From: Thermoprotei archaeon
Lineage (GTDB): Archaea > Thermoproteota > Thermoprotei_A > Sulfolobales > Ignisphaeraceae
Direction of reading: 5' to 3'
Length of the DNA: 5,228 nt
Assembly: GCA_003661775.1 (NCBI GenBank)
Contig: QMWT01000072.1
Location: forward strand, 1 to 5,228
Every line of letters starts with the position of its first letter. The stretch's first letter is position 1. Below the pieces are notes generated by a model. That model was not told where the DNA came from, made no database searches, and saw only the letters and a program-made list of their open reading frames with translations. Below, in pieces: positions 1 to 5,228 of this stretch. The position numbers and the translations under genes were made by a program.

Positions 1-374
1 GAGACTACCACATGATCGTGGTACGAGGGGCTGACGGAACCCCTCAAATAAAGCTTCACAAAGGGCCCAAGATAAACAATGTAAGGCCTTCGGCTGACCC
101 TCTATTCCAATCGGTTGCTAAAGCATTCAGACGCAACGCCATAGCGTTAGTTTTAACGGGCTTGGGTAGCGATGGTGCAGAAGGGGTCAGGTACATCAAG
201 AGGTATGGAGGCTATGTAATTGCTCAGGATGAAGAAACTTCAGTAGTCTTTGGAATGCCAAGAGCGGCTATAGAGACCGGCTGTGTTGATGCTATCCTCC
301 CGCTACATAGAATAGCAGCTGAGATTGAAAGAATTGCCAGAATGAAATACCTTTCTTCAAAAGCACGCCTATGA
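1..374 (+). CDS. cheB: Chemotaxis protein-glutamate methylesterase/deamidase CheB, C-terminal part (5' truncated by window)
   Basis: This is the 3' part of cheB; the reading frame is open to the window edge (first full codon at position 3) and encodes D-Y-H before the first ATG at 12, so that ATG is internal, matching the 'PGDxHM' segment of CheB. CheB removes methyl groups from, and deamidates, glutamyl sites of chemoreceptors after phosphorylation by CheA. Visible family landmarks are the 'RPSADPLFQSVA' segment, 'LVLTGLGSDGAEG' and 'VVFGMPRAAIETG'. The aspartate of GSDG (codon 171-173) corresponds to the third residue of the Ser-His-Asp catalytic triad (Asp286 of Salmonella CheB). The serine and histidine, and the receiver domain, lie upstream of the window and cannot be checked. 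The TGA stop (372-374) overlaps the ribosome-binding site of cheA, so the two genes are translationally coupled. The identification rests on strong motif agreement. Confidence 0.95.
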   Translation, partial: DYHMIVVRGADGTPQIKLHKGPKINNVRPSADPLFQSVAKAFRRNAIALVLTGLGSDGAEGVRYIKRYGGYVIAQDEETSVVFGMPRAAIETGCVDAILPLHRIAAEIERIARMKYLSSKARL

Positions 375-379
375 GGTGG
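373..379 (+). promoter_or_regulatory. Shine-Dalgarno site of cheA supporting a TTG start at 386
   Basis: GAGGTGG lies 6 nt before the in-frame TTG at 386-388 and overlaps the TGA stop of cheB. The same distance of 6 nt separates GGGGTGA from the cheC ATG and GAGGTGA from the cheR ATG. The in-frame ATG at 371 has no such site upstream, and the ATG at 398 would be 18 nt away, which is too far. This makes TTG the best-supported start for cheA. Confidence 0.7.
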
Positions 380-385
380 TGCTCG

Positions 386-2359
386 TTGGACATAAACATG
401 TCGGAGTACAAGGACCTGTTCTTGAGCGAGGCTAAGGATAGCATAGCAAAACTAAACGAGCTCCTTCTAAAACTTGAAAAGGTGAAGAGTCTAGAGCTCA
501 TAGATGAAATCCTTAGGATAGTGCACTCCCTCAAGAGCTCATCAGCAGCTATGGGCCTTGACCAGCTATCGCTCTTAATGCATACTCTAGAGGACTTACT
601 TACCGTTATCAGAGAGGGGAGGGCTGATGTATCATCGGATATCATAGACCTATTGCTTAAAGGTGTAGACTTAGCGGAAAGCGTGATCCTTGCCTTTGAG
701 GAGGATAGACCCCTTCCAAAGATAGAGAAGTTTGTAGAAGAGATCAGTAGATTCATAGAAATTACAAAGAATCCCCATCCCCATACACAGGAGAAAGACA
801 AAAACTTTAGACTCTACTCTCTTACTGTGAAGTTCTCAAAAGATTGCGCCGCTCCCAGGCTCAAGATGTTTGCAATACTAAAAGAAGTAGAAGAGCATGG
901 AATACTAATCAAGGTAGAGCCAGACCCTGCTTCTGAACATGTAAGCAGCCGTGAGTACCAAGTCCTGTTATATATAGAGCAGAGAGGACTTAACGGGCTT
1001 AGGAAGAACCTAGGCAAGGTTGAAGATATCGAAGAGCTAGAGTTGAAAGAAGTAAAGCCTGAAGAGGTAGGAGTGGACCCTACGTTGCTACAAGAACTTG
1101 TAGAGTCAAGACCCTCGATCACGGAGATTGAAGACCTCGTCAAGAAATTTGAGGAGACTCTCGAGAAGGAAGAGAGTGCTACACTCAAGGTAGAGCGCGG
1201 TAGCGGGTATACACGCAGGAAAATAGAGGAGATAAAGATCAAGGTTAAGGATCTCGACAAGCTCTTCGACATCGTGGGAGAACTAGTGCTAATAAAGTCA
1301 AGGCTTTCTCGTCTCGCTAGAGAAAGCAATATACCGAGCTTAAAAGAAGTGGTATCCTCTTTTGAGAGAACGATTAACATTCTCCAAGAAGTTGTCATGG
1401 CCATGAGACTCATACCTATAGGACAGGTTCTAGGTATGCTTCCACGTATGGTCCGAGATCTTTCGAAAGAGCTCGGCAAGGAGGTGGACCTTATCATAGA
1501 AGGCAAGGATATAGCTCTAGATAGAAAGATCCTTGAGGAGATAATAGACCCCTTGATGCACATAGTCAGAAATGCGATCGACCATGGTATAGAGAGTCCG
1601 GAGGAACGCGTTAAAAAAGGAAAACCACGTGTTGGAACGGTTGCAGTTCGAGCAAGAAGAGAAGGGGACTACGTAATCATAGAGGTTGAGGATGATGGTA
1701 GGGGAATAGACCCTGAGGAAGTTAAAAAGTTAGCCATAGAGAAGGGGCTCATAAGTCCATCAGCTGCTGAGAGAATGAGTGATGAAGAGGCACTTATGCT
1801 CATAACGCTACCGGGATTCTCAACGAAGAAGAGTGCTGGTATGGTGTCAGGTAGGGGGATGGGTATGAGCGCTGTAAAAGAGAAGATTGAGTCTATAGGA
1901 GGGGTCTTAGAAATAAGATCTACTCCGGGAAAGGGAACTCGTGTATCCATAAGATTACCACCATCATTAGCTATAGTGAGTGCCGTACTCGTGAGATCTT
2001 GCGGCGATGTATATGCCATTCCAACGACGGCTGTCTCCGGAATACTTAAGCTTGACAAATCCAACGTTAGGCTCATCGCAGGCAGTGAAGTGTTAGTTCA
2101 TAGAAGCAGAACTCTTCCGCTGATACGTCTATCAGAAATTCTCAAATGTAGCAACGCCAATGACGAGCGCGAGGTACTGCTGATCGATGCTGGCAATAAA
2201 AGTTATGCTCTCGCTGTGGAGGCAGTCGAGGAGCTGGAGGACATAGTTGCGAAACCAGTTACCAAGTTCATTCAGGGAATCAAGGAGTTCTCTGGGGTGA
2301 CGATCCTAGGCGACGGAAAGGTCTGCATGATCCTAGATCCCTACTCATTAATTCAGTAA
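386..2359 (+). CDS. cheA: Chemotaxis sensor histidine kinase CheA
   Basis: CheA is the cytoplasmic kinase that, bound to receptors and CheW, autophosphorylates on histidine and passes phosphate to CheY and CheB. From the TTG start (657 aa, normal length) the domains run as follows. P1 HPt is about residues 5-110, with phospho-acceptor His47 in VHSLKSSSAAMG. P2, the response-regulator docking domain, is about 143-220. A charged linker leads to P3, the dimerisation helices, at about 280-345. P4, the ATPase, is about 346-525, with N box HIVRNAIDHG (His392, Asn396, His400), G1 DDGRGID (436-442), F box FSTK (478-481) and G2 GRGMGM (489-494). P5, the CheW-like regulatory domain, is about 527-657. 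All key kinase residues are present, so the enzyme should be active. Alternative starts are ATG 371, overlapping the cheB stop as ATGA, and ATG 398 (MSEYKDLF). I prefer TTG 386 because of Shine-Dalgarno spacing. cheC follows 13 nt after the stop. Confidence 0.96.
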   Translation: MDINMSEYKDLFLSEAKDSIAKLNELLLKLEKVKSLELIDEILRIVHSLKSSSAAMGLDQLSLLMHTLEDLLTVIREGRADVSSDIIDLLLKGVDLAESVILAFEEDRPLPKIEKFVEEISRFIEITKNPHPHTQEKDKNFRLYSLTVKFSKDCAAPRLKMFAILKEVEEHGILIKVEPDPASEHVSSREYQVLLYIEQRGLNGLRKNLGKVEDIEELELKEVKPEEVGVDPTLLQELVESRPSITEIEDLVKKFEETLEKEESATLKVERGSGYTRRKIEEIKIKVKDLDKLFDIVGELVLIKSRLSRLARESNIPSLKEVVSSFERTINILQEVVMAMRLIPIGQVLGMLPRMVRDLSKELGKEVDLIIEGKDIALDRKILEEIIDPLMHIVRNAIDHGIESPEERVKKGKPRVGTVAVRARREGDYVIIEVEDDGRGIDPEEVKKLAIEKGLISPSAAERMSDEEALMLITLPGFSTKKSAGMVSGRGMGMSAVKEKIESIGGVLEIRSTPGKGTRVSIRLPPSLAIVSAVLVRSCGDVYAIPTTAVSGILKLDKSNVRLIAGSEVLVHRSRTLPLIRLSEILKCSNANDEREVLLIDAGNKSYALAVEAVEELEDIVAKPVTKFIQGIKEFSGVTILGDGKVCMILDPYSLIQ

Positions 2360-2366
2360 GGGGTGA
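2360..2366 (+). promoter_or_regulatory. Shine-Dalgarno site of cheC
   Basis: GGGGTGA follows the TAA stop of cheA (2357-2359) directly and ends 6 nt before the cheC ATG at 2373. The spacing equals that at cheA and cheR, which supports both the start and coupled translation. Confidence 0.7.
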
Positions 2367-2372
2367 AGAGCC

Positions 2373-2960
2373 ATGGCTGAGCCATCCCAACTCGAAATGC
2401 TTAGGCATTTCGCCGAGGAGGCATTTAAGAAAGCTGCTCAGTCCATACGTACCTTGTTAGGCAGCAATGTAAAACTCGAATTAGTCTCGCTAGAAATCTT
2501 GCCTCCTTTGCAAAGCCTGGAAACTATAGGAGGTCAGGATCTAACGGTTGCAGCTGCATACTCAGCTATCAAGGGAGACTGGAACGGAGTTATGTTGTTC
2601 ATGATGCCCTTGGAGTACGCTGGCGAAACCATAAGTGTACTGGTAGAAAGCTTCTTAGAGCAGAGCGAAATAGATGAGGAGTTAGCGGTAGAGACGTACA
2701 GGGAGTTTGCAAACATAGTCTTTGGAAGTATAGCTACAGCATTATACAACAAAACTAGGACTAAAATCATGTTCTCACCACCTAAGGTAGTTATAGACAG
2801 TATAATGGCTATCCTAGAGAGTATAGCGATCAGATACTCGATGCAATTCGATGAGCTCCTACTATTTAGAGCTAAGATAGGAGGAGAAAAAGTTCGCAAT
2901 GCAACGCTGTTGATCATACCCGGCCAAGGATTTGCAGACCTGTTCTACGGGGCGGCATAA
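2373..2960 (+). CDS. cheC: CheC-family chemotaxis phosphatase, with only the second active site intact
   Basis: This 195-aa cytoplasmic protein has the two-repeat architecture and approximate length of CheC (about 200 aa; CheX is shorter, about 155). CheC-family proteins dephosphorylate CheY-P through E-x2-N motifs on two pseudo-symmetric helices, and CheC binds and restrains the deamidase CheD, which is encoded next. The C-terminal motif is present: YREFANIVFG gives Glu111 and Asn114, and Pro136 of FSPP is at the expected +22 from Asn114. The residue at -4 from Glu111 is Glu107 rather than the usual Asp or Ser. The N-terminal helix (LRHFAEEAFKKAAQSI, about 10-25) aligns with the usual REIGNIGAGHAATAL, but the Glu and Asn positions read His12 and Glu15, so the first site looks inactive. 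The ATG is fixed by a Shine-Dalgarno 6 nt upstream. The stop is 2 nt before cheD. A CheX-like or purely CheD-regulatory role is an alternative. Confidence 0.88.
   Translation: MAEPSQLEMLRHFAEEAFKKAAQSIRTLLGSNVKLELVSLEILPPLQSLETIGGQDLTVAAAYSAIKGDWNGVMLFMMPLEYAGETISVLVESFLEQSEIDEELAVETYREFANIVFGSIATALYNKTRTKIMFSPPKVVIDSIMAILESIAIRYSMQFDELLLFRAKIGGEKVRNATLLIIPGQGFADLFYGAA
2393..2412 (+). repeat. Perfect 8-bp inverted repeat just inside cheC
   Basis: CGAAATGC, loop TTAG, GCATTTCG: a perfect 8-bp stem with a 4-nt loop, 20 nt downstream of the cheC start. It follows a shorter stem in which the start codon itself takes part (ATGGC 2373-2377 with GCCAT 2381-2385). It may be chance within coding sequence or an mRNA hairpin affecting initiation at cheC. 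Confidence 0.45.
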
Positions 2961-2962
2961 CA

Positions 2963-3508
2963 ATGAAGCAATACCTCAAGTTAAGGCGCCTAACCAATTC
3001 TGTGGAGATAAACGAGGTAAGAAGAGGTTCGGTAGTCGTAGGTATAGGGGGCTATGCCATCGATAAGAGCCCGACTAAGATAGCTACTTGGGCCTTAGGC
3101 TCCTGCGTAGCTATAATATTCTATGACCCTTACACATCTACCGGTACTTTAGCACATAGCCTTCTTCCGAGACCCTTACGAGGCGTAGACCTGCCTACAA
3201 AATACGTATCTACAGCCATACCCTACCTACTGAGGAAGTTTAAAGCACTGGGTATCCCGCCCAGGAGATTACAATCAGCCTTGATTGGAGGAGCGAACAT
3301 ACTGCAGCTAGATAACGGTCCTAACATAGGCAGATCCAATGTTGATAAGGCTAGGCTTCTTCTGAAAAAGCTGTCTATACCTATAGTGGCTATAGATGTT
3401 GGCGGTACAAGCGGCAGAAACGTGGTTCTAGATCTAAGCACTGGAACAGTCTACGTATGGTACACCCGTAGCACCTTTACAGCATTCTCTCATCGATTCA
3501 AGAGGTGA
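2963..3508 (+). CDS. cheD: Chemoreceptor glutamine deamidase CheD
   Basis: CheD hydrolyses glutamine side chains of chemoreceptors to glutamate, which tunes signalling, and its activity is modulated by CheC binding. The 181-aa product has the catalytic Thr-Cys-His set: Thr42 (ATWALGSC), Cys48 (GSCVAIIFYDP) and His65 (GTLAHSLLP). The spacings, Cys-6 and Cys+17, equal those of Thermotoga CheD (Thr21, Cys27, His44). Other landmarks are TKYVSTAIPYLL, the IGGANIL segment (109-114) and the VGGTSGRNV segment (146-154). The N terminus is about 20 residues longer than the compact family form, whose core would begin near VVVGIGGYAI (24-33). No good Shine-Dalgarno precedes the ATG, unlike its neighbours. 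It starts 2 nt after the cheC stop, so reinitiation by ribosomes leaving cheC is likely and would match CheC and CheD amounts. GTG 3002 is a weaker alternative start. The stop TGA is inside the cheR ribosome-binding site. Confidence 0.95.
   Translation: MKQYLKLRRLTNSVEINEVRRGSVVVGIGGYAIDKSPTKIATWALGSCVAIIFYDPYTSTGTLAHSLLPRPLRGVDLPTKYVSTAIPYLLRKFKALGIPPRRLQSALIGGANILQLDNGPNIGRSNVDKARLLLKKLSIPIVAIDVGGTSGRNVVLDLSTGTVYVWYTRSTFTAFSHRFKR
3502..3508 (+). promoter_or_regulatory. Shine-Dalgarno site of cheR overlapping the cheD stop
   Basis: GAGGTGA includes the TGA stop codon of cheD (3506-3508) and ends 6 nt before the cheR ATG at 3515. The arrangement mirrors cheB-cheA and implies coupled translation. 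Confidence 0.75.
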
Positions 3509-3514
3509 GCTACC

Positions 3515-4354
3515 ATGTACATTCAGCAACATGAGCTCGAGCAGCTAAAGAAACTCCTTAGAAGATTGACCTCCCTAGACCTATCATTATACAAGGACCG
3601 ATTCATTAAGCGTAGAATAGCTATTAGAATGAATTCCCTAGGTTTTCAATCCTTTTACGAATACTTAGAATACGTACGTAGGAATCCTAACGAGGTATAT
3701 AACCTCTTCGACAACTTAACAATCAATGTATCATTCTTTTTTAGAGACCCCATGGTGTGGAGCACCACCTATAGAAAAGTGCTGAAACCTCTTACTGAAT
3801 ACAAGAGTTCGAGAAGAAGTCGCAGTATAAGGATATGGAGTGCAGGATGTGCTCGAGGTGAAGAACCGTACTCCATATCCATCCTTCTACATGAAGCGCT
3901 GGGTTCAGAGCTGGGAGGTTTCACAATAACAATATTCGCTACCGACATAGACCCTAAGGCTCTAGAGCAAGCTAAGAAAGGTGAGTATACTCCACAAGCT
4001 CTCGATAATGTTCCTAGAATGTGGCTGCGGAAGTACTTCGTGTACGATCCCGTGAGGGGGGTTTACAAGATCAAATCCCATGTAAAGAGGATTGTGAAGT
4101 TCATGCTCCACGATGTTGTGAACGACCCACCCTTGTCTCAGATAGACATTATTTTCTGCCGGTACTTACTGATATATCTCGCTAGAGATATGCAACAGAA
4201 AGCTCTTATGAACTTCTTGAAAGCTTTAAGAGAGGGCGGTTATCTCATTCTAGGCTCGGCTGAATTCCTTCCTGAAGAAATGCATAGATACTTTGAGGTT
4301 ATCGATCTAAAAGCCCGTATATATAGGAAGAGGACTATAGGAAAGTATTTATAG
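3515..4354 (+). CDS. cheR: Chemoreceptor glutamate O-methyltransferase CheR
   Basis: CheR transfers methyl groups from S-adenosylmethionine to receptor glutamates and opposes CheB in adaptation. At 279 aa it has the usual length: an N-terminal helical domain (about 1-70), then the Rossmann-like SAM domain. Motifs are LTINVSFFFRDP (68-79; Arg77 matches the conserved FFR arginine), the SAM-binding loop WSAGCARGEEPYSIS (108-122, Glu116/Glu117), ATDID (142-146, acidic residue for the SAM ribose), and DIIFCRYLLIYL (211-222). LILGSAEFLP (245-254) corresponds to the family's LxLGhsE stretch. The FCRN motif reads FCRY here: the usual asparagine, a SAM-contacting residue in Salmonella CheR, is Tyr217. 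The rest is intact, so activity is likely but not certain. There is no receptor-tethering or TPR extension. It is the last gene of the operon, with a Shine-Dalgarno overlapping the cheD stop, and faces a convergent ABC permease. Confidence 0.96.
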   Translation: MYIQQHELEQLKKLLRRLTSLDLSLYKDRFIKRRIAIRMNSLGFQSFYEYLEYVRRNPNEVYNLFDNLTINVSFFFRDPMVWSTTYRKVLKPLTEYKSSRRSRSIRIWSAGCARGEEPYSISILLHEALGSELGGFTITIFATDIDPKALEQAKKGEYTPQALDNVPRMWLRKYFVYDPVRGVYKIKSHVKRIVKFMLHDVVNDPPLSQIDIIFCRYLLIYLARDMQQKALMNFLKALREGGYLILGSAEFLPEEMHRYFEVIDLKARIYRKRTIGKYL

Positions 4355-4378
4355 AGTTCTCAGAGAGTAGACCTCTTC
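4327..4378 (+). repeat. Inverted repeat spanning the cheR stop codon
   Basis: Arms GAAGAGG-A-CTA (4327-4337) and TAG-A-CCTCTTC (4368-4378) pair over 10 of 11 positions with one A/A mismatch, leaving a loop of about 30 nt that holds the cheR stop. No T-run follows, so it is not a classical terminator. It may mark or protect the 3' end of the operon mRNA, or be chance. Confidence 0.35.
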
Positions 4379-4613
4379 AGTTGCGTCACGTAAAACCTAT
4401 GTTAAATACTGTATGAAATACGGGTTCCCTATGGGTAATCATATCGTAGCATCAACTTCCGTACAACAACATGAGAAGGTTCGCTACTTCTGTTCACTTC
4501 TACCCTAACGGTATTCTACTTAACAAAAAGCCGTCTTAAAGTAACTATACAACTGCATTTATCGTGATGTTAGGCTTGTTAAGACTATTGTGAGACGTAC
4601 ACATAGTGCGCGT
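4355..4613. other. Convergent intergenic region without a recognisable gene
   Basis: This gap separates cheR (+) from the permease (-), so both transcripts must end here and no promoter is required. I see no tRNA or convincing coding sequence. The + strand has a pyrimidine-rich stretch at about 4484-4520 that could help termination of the che transcript. The minus strand has a T5 run (AAAAA at 4525-4529 on +) and a stem next to the permease stop. The base composition is AT-rich like the che genes, not like the permease. Confidence 0.6.
4525..4607 (-). terminator. Possible 3'-end/termination region of the minus-strand permease
   Basis: Starting 6 nt past the permease stop, the minus strand can form an 8-bp stem with one bulged base (4584-4592 with 4600-4607, loop 4593-4599). 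Further downstream is a T5 run at 4529-4525. Archaeal termination mainly uses T-runs, and a single T5 is weak, so this is a tentative call. Confidence 0.3.
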
Positions 4614-5228
4614 TTAAATCCGTCTTCTTAGTCTAGGATTGAGGATCTCGTCAAGTGCATAGCCTACGAACACGAATGCCAGAACTAGAAGTAGTATGCC
4701 TACGCCGGGGGGTACTACGTACCACCAGTAACCTGCAGCTAGCGCTCCAGATCCCTCGGCGTAGTGTAGTATCATTCCCCAGCTCGTGTGGTGCGGGTCG
4801 CCGAGGCCTAGGAAGCTGAGCGCGGCCTCTGCTAGTATGGCGTTGGACACCTGTAGGATCATGTTTGCGAAGAGCAGTGGGGTTACGTTTGGTAGCACGT
4901 GCCTGAACATGACTCGGGCAGTCGAAGCTCCTACAGCGCGGGCTGCCTCTATATAGGGCTGCTCCTTAACCGCCAGTACCTGGGACCTAACGACCCTCGC
5001 TATGGGAGACCAGGACAGCACCGATATCACTATGATTATGTTTACGAAGCTCGGGCCCAGTAGCGCGGCCAGTATTATCATGAGGACTATGCTGGGTATT
5101 GATAGGAAGGCGTCGGTGACCCTCATCAGGGCGTCGTCGACAAGCCCGCCAACGTACCCTGCGGGAAGCCCTATGACTCCGCCTGTCACCGCGCTGAGGA
5201 GGGCCGCGGTGAGGGCGACTATAAGCGA
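4614..5228 (-). CDS. ABC transporter permease, DppC/OppC type (peptide or related solute uptake), C-terminal part; 5' end outside window
   Basis: This is the C-terminal part (205 codons plus stop) of an inner subunit of a binding-protein-dependent importer of the dipeptide/oligopeptide/nickel class. The frame stays open to the window edge: 13 codons upstream of the GTG at 5187-5189 encode SLIVALTAALLSA, a membrane helix leading into GLPAGYVGGLVDD, so that GTG is internal. Family landmarks follow in order: MRVTDAFLSIPSIVL, the ATPase-coupling EAA loop EAARAVGASTARVMFRHVLPN (about 21 residues, positions 4909-4971), then ALSFLGLGDPHHTSWG, a final membrane segment with PPGVGILLLVLAF, and the ending GYALDEILNPRLRRRI. 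DppB-like permease, ATPases and binding protein are expected upstream on the minus strand, outside the window. The substrate cannot be told from a permease alone; archaeal members also serve sugars. The gene is more GC-rich than the che operon and convergent with it, so a functional link is not implied. Confidence 0.93.
   Translation of the reverse strand, partial: SLIVALTAALLSAVTGGVIGLPAGYVGGLVDDALMRVTDAFLSIPSIVLMIILAALLGPSFVNIIIVISVLSWSPIARVVRSQVLAVKEQPYIEAARAVGASTARVMFRHVLPNVTPLLFANMILQVSNAILAEAALSFLGLGDPHHTSWGMILHYAEGSGALAAGYWWYVVPPGVGILLLVLAFVFVGYALDEILNPRLRRRI

Noticed and set aside
12..374. A complete small 120-aa protein starting at ATG 12
   Set aside because: The frame is open upstream and the first codons (D-Y-H-M) match an internal CheB motif; it is the tail of CheB.
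292..2076. Long open frames on the minus strand opposite cheA (292-801, 814-1563, 1669-2076)
   Set aside because: They are serine-rich, low-complexity antisense shadows of a clearly conserved kinase, without ribosome-binding sites or known domains.
2534..3441. Minus-strand open frames opposite cheC and cheD
   Set aside because: Antisense to well-supported CheC and CheD with no family features of their own.
4413..4508. A 31-codon + strand ORF in the intergenic gap (ATG 4413 to TAA 4506-4508)
   Set aside because: No Shine-Dalgarno site, no recognisable motif, short enough for chance, and located in the 3' region of a convergent pair.
4355..4613. tRNA, CRISPR repeats or an insertion-sequence end in the intergenic gap
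   Set aside because: No cloverleaf, no regularly spaced direct repeats, and no terminal inverted repeat with target duplication could be seen.
4614..5189. Reading the permease as a complete gene starting at GTG 5187-5189
   Set aside because: The frame continues to the window edge and encodes family-typical membrane-helix residues before that codon, so the gene is cut by the window.

Overview
The window is part of an archaeal chromosome, most likely from a thermophile. AGA/AGG arginine codons and ATA isoleucine codons dominate, genes are packed head to tail, Shine-Dalgarno sites are of the GAGGTG type, and the proteins resemble archaeal rather than bacterial Che proteins. The lineage cannot be fixed from the sequence: Thermococcales-like Euryarchaeota or a TACK lineage are both possible.

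Positions 1-4354 (+ strand) hold a compact chemotaxis operon in the order cheB (3' part only), cheA, cheC, cheD, cheR. The genes overlap or lie 2-13 nt apart, so they are almost certainly co-transcribed and translationally coupled. At cheA, cheC and cheR a GAGGTG/GGGGTGA ribosome-binding site sits exactly 6 nt before the start and overlaps or abuts the stop codon of the gene before. That regularity argues that CheA starts at a TTG (386) rather than at the ATG overlapping the cheB stop (371).

Together the proteins form the core and adaptation arms of a chemotaxis system that would control the archaellum. CheA is the receptor-coupled histidine kinase. CheR and CheB methylate and demethylate (or deamidate) the methyl-accepting receptors. 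CheD deamidates receptors, and CheC is the phosphatase-family partner of CheD and CheY-P. CheY, CheW, receptors and the archaeal adaptor CheF are not in the window; cheY and the 5' part of cheB probably lie upstream.

Positions 4355-4613 are a non-coding gap between convergent genes. It contains inverted repeats next to both stop codons but no RNA gene or convincing ORF that I can see. From 4614 to the window end, on the minus strand, is the C-terminal part of a DppC/OppC-type ABC permease for oligopeptides or other solutes. It continues beyond the window and is visibly more GC-rich than the che genes.

I found no wholly new system. The points worth a second look are the one-site CheC, the altered FCRN motif in CheR, the TTG start and stop-in-Shine-Dalgarno coupling, the hairpins at the cheC start, and the composition step at about 4613.
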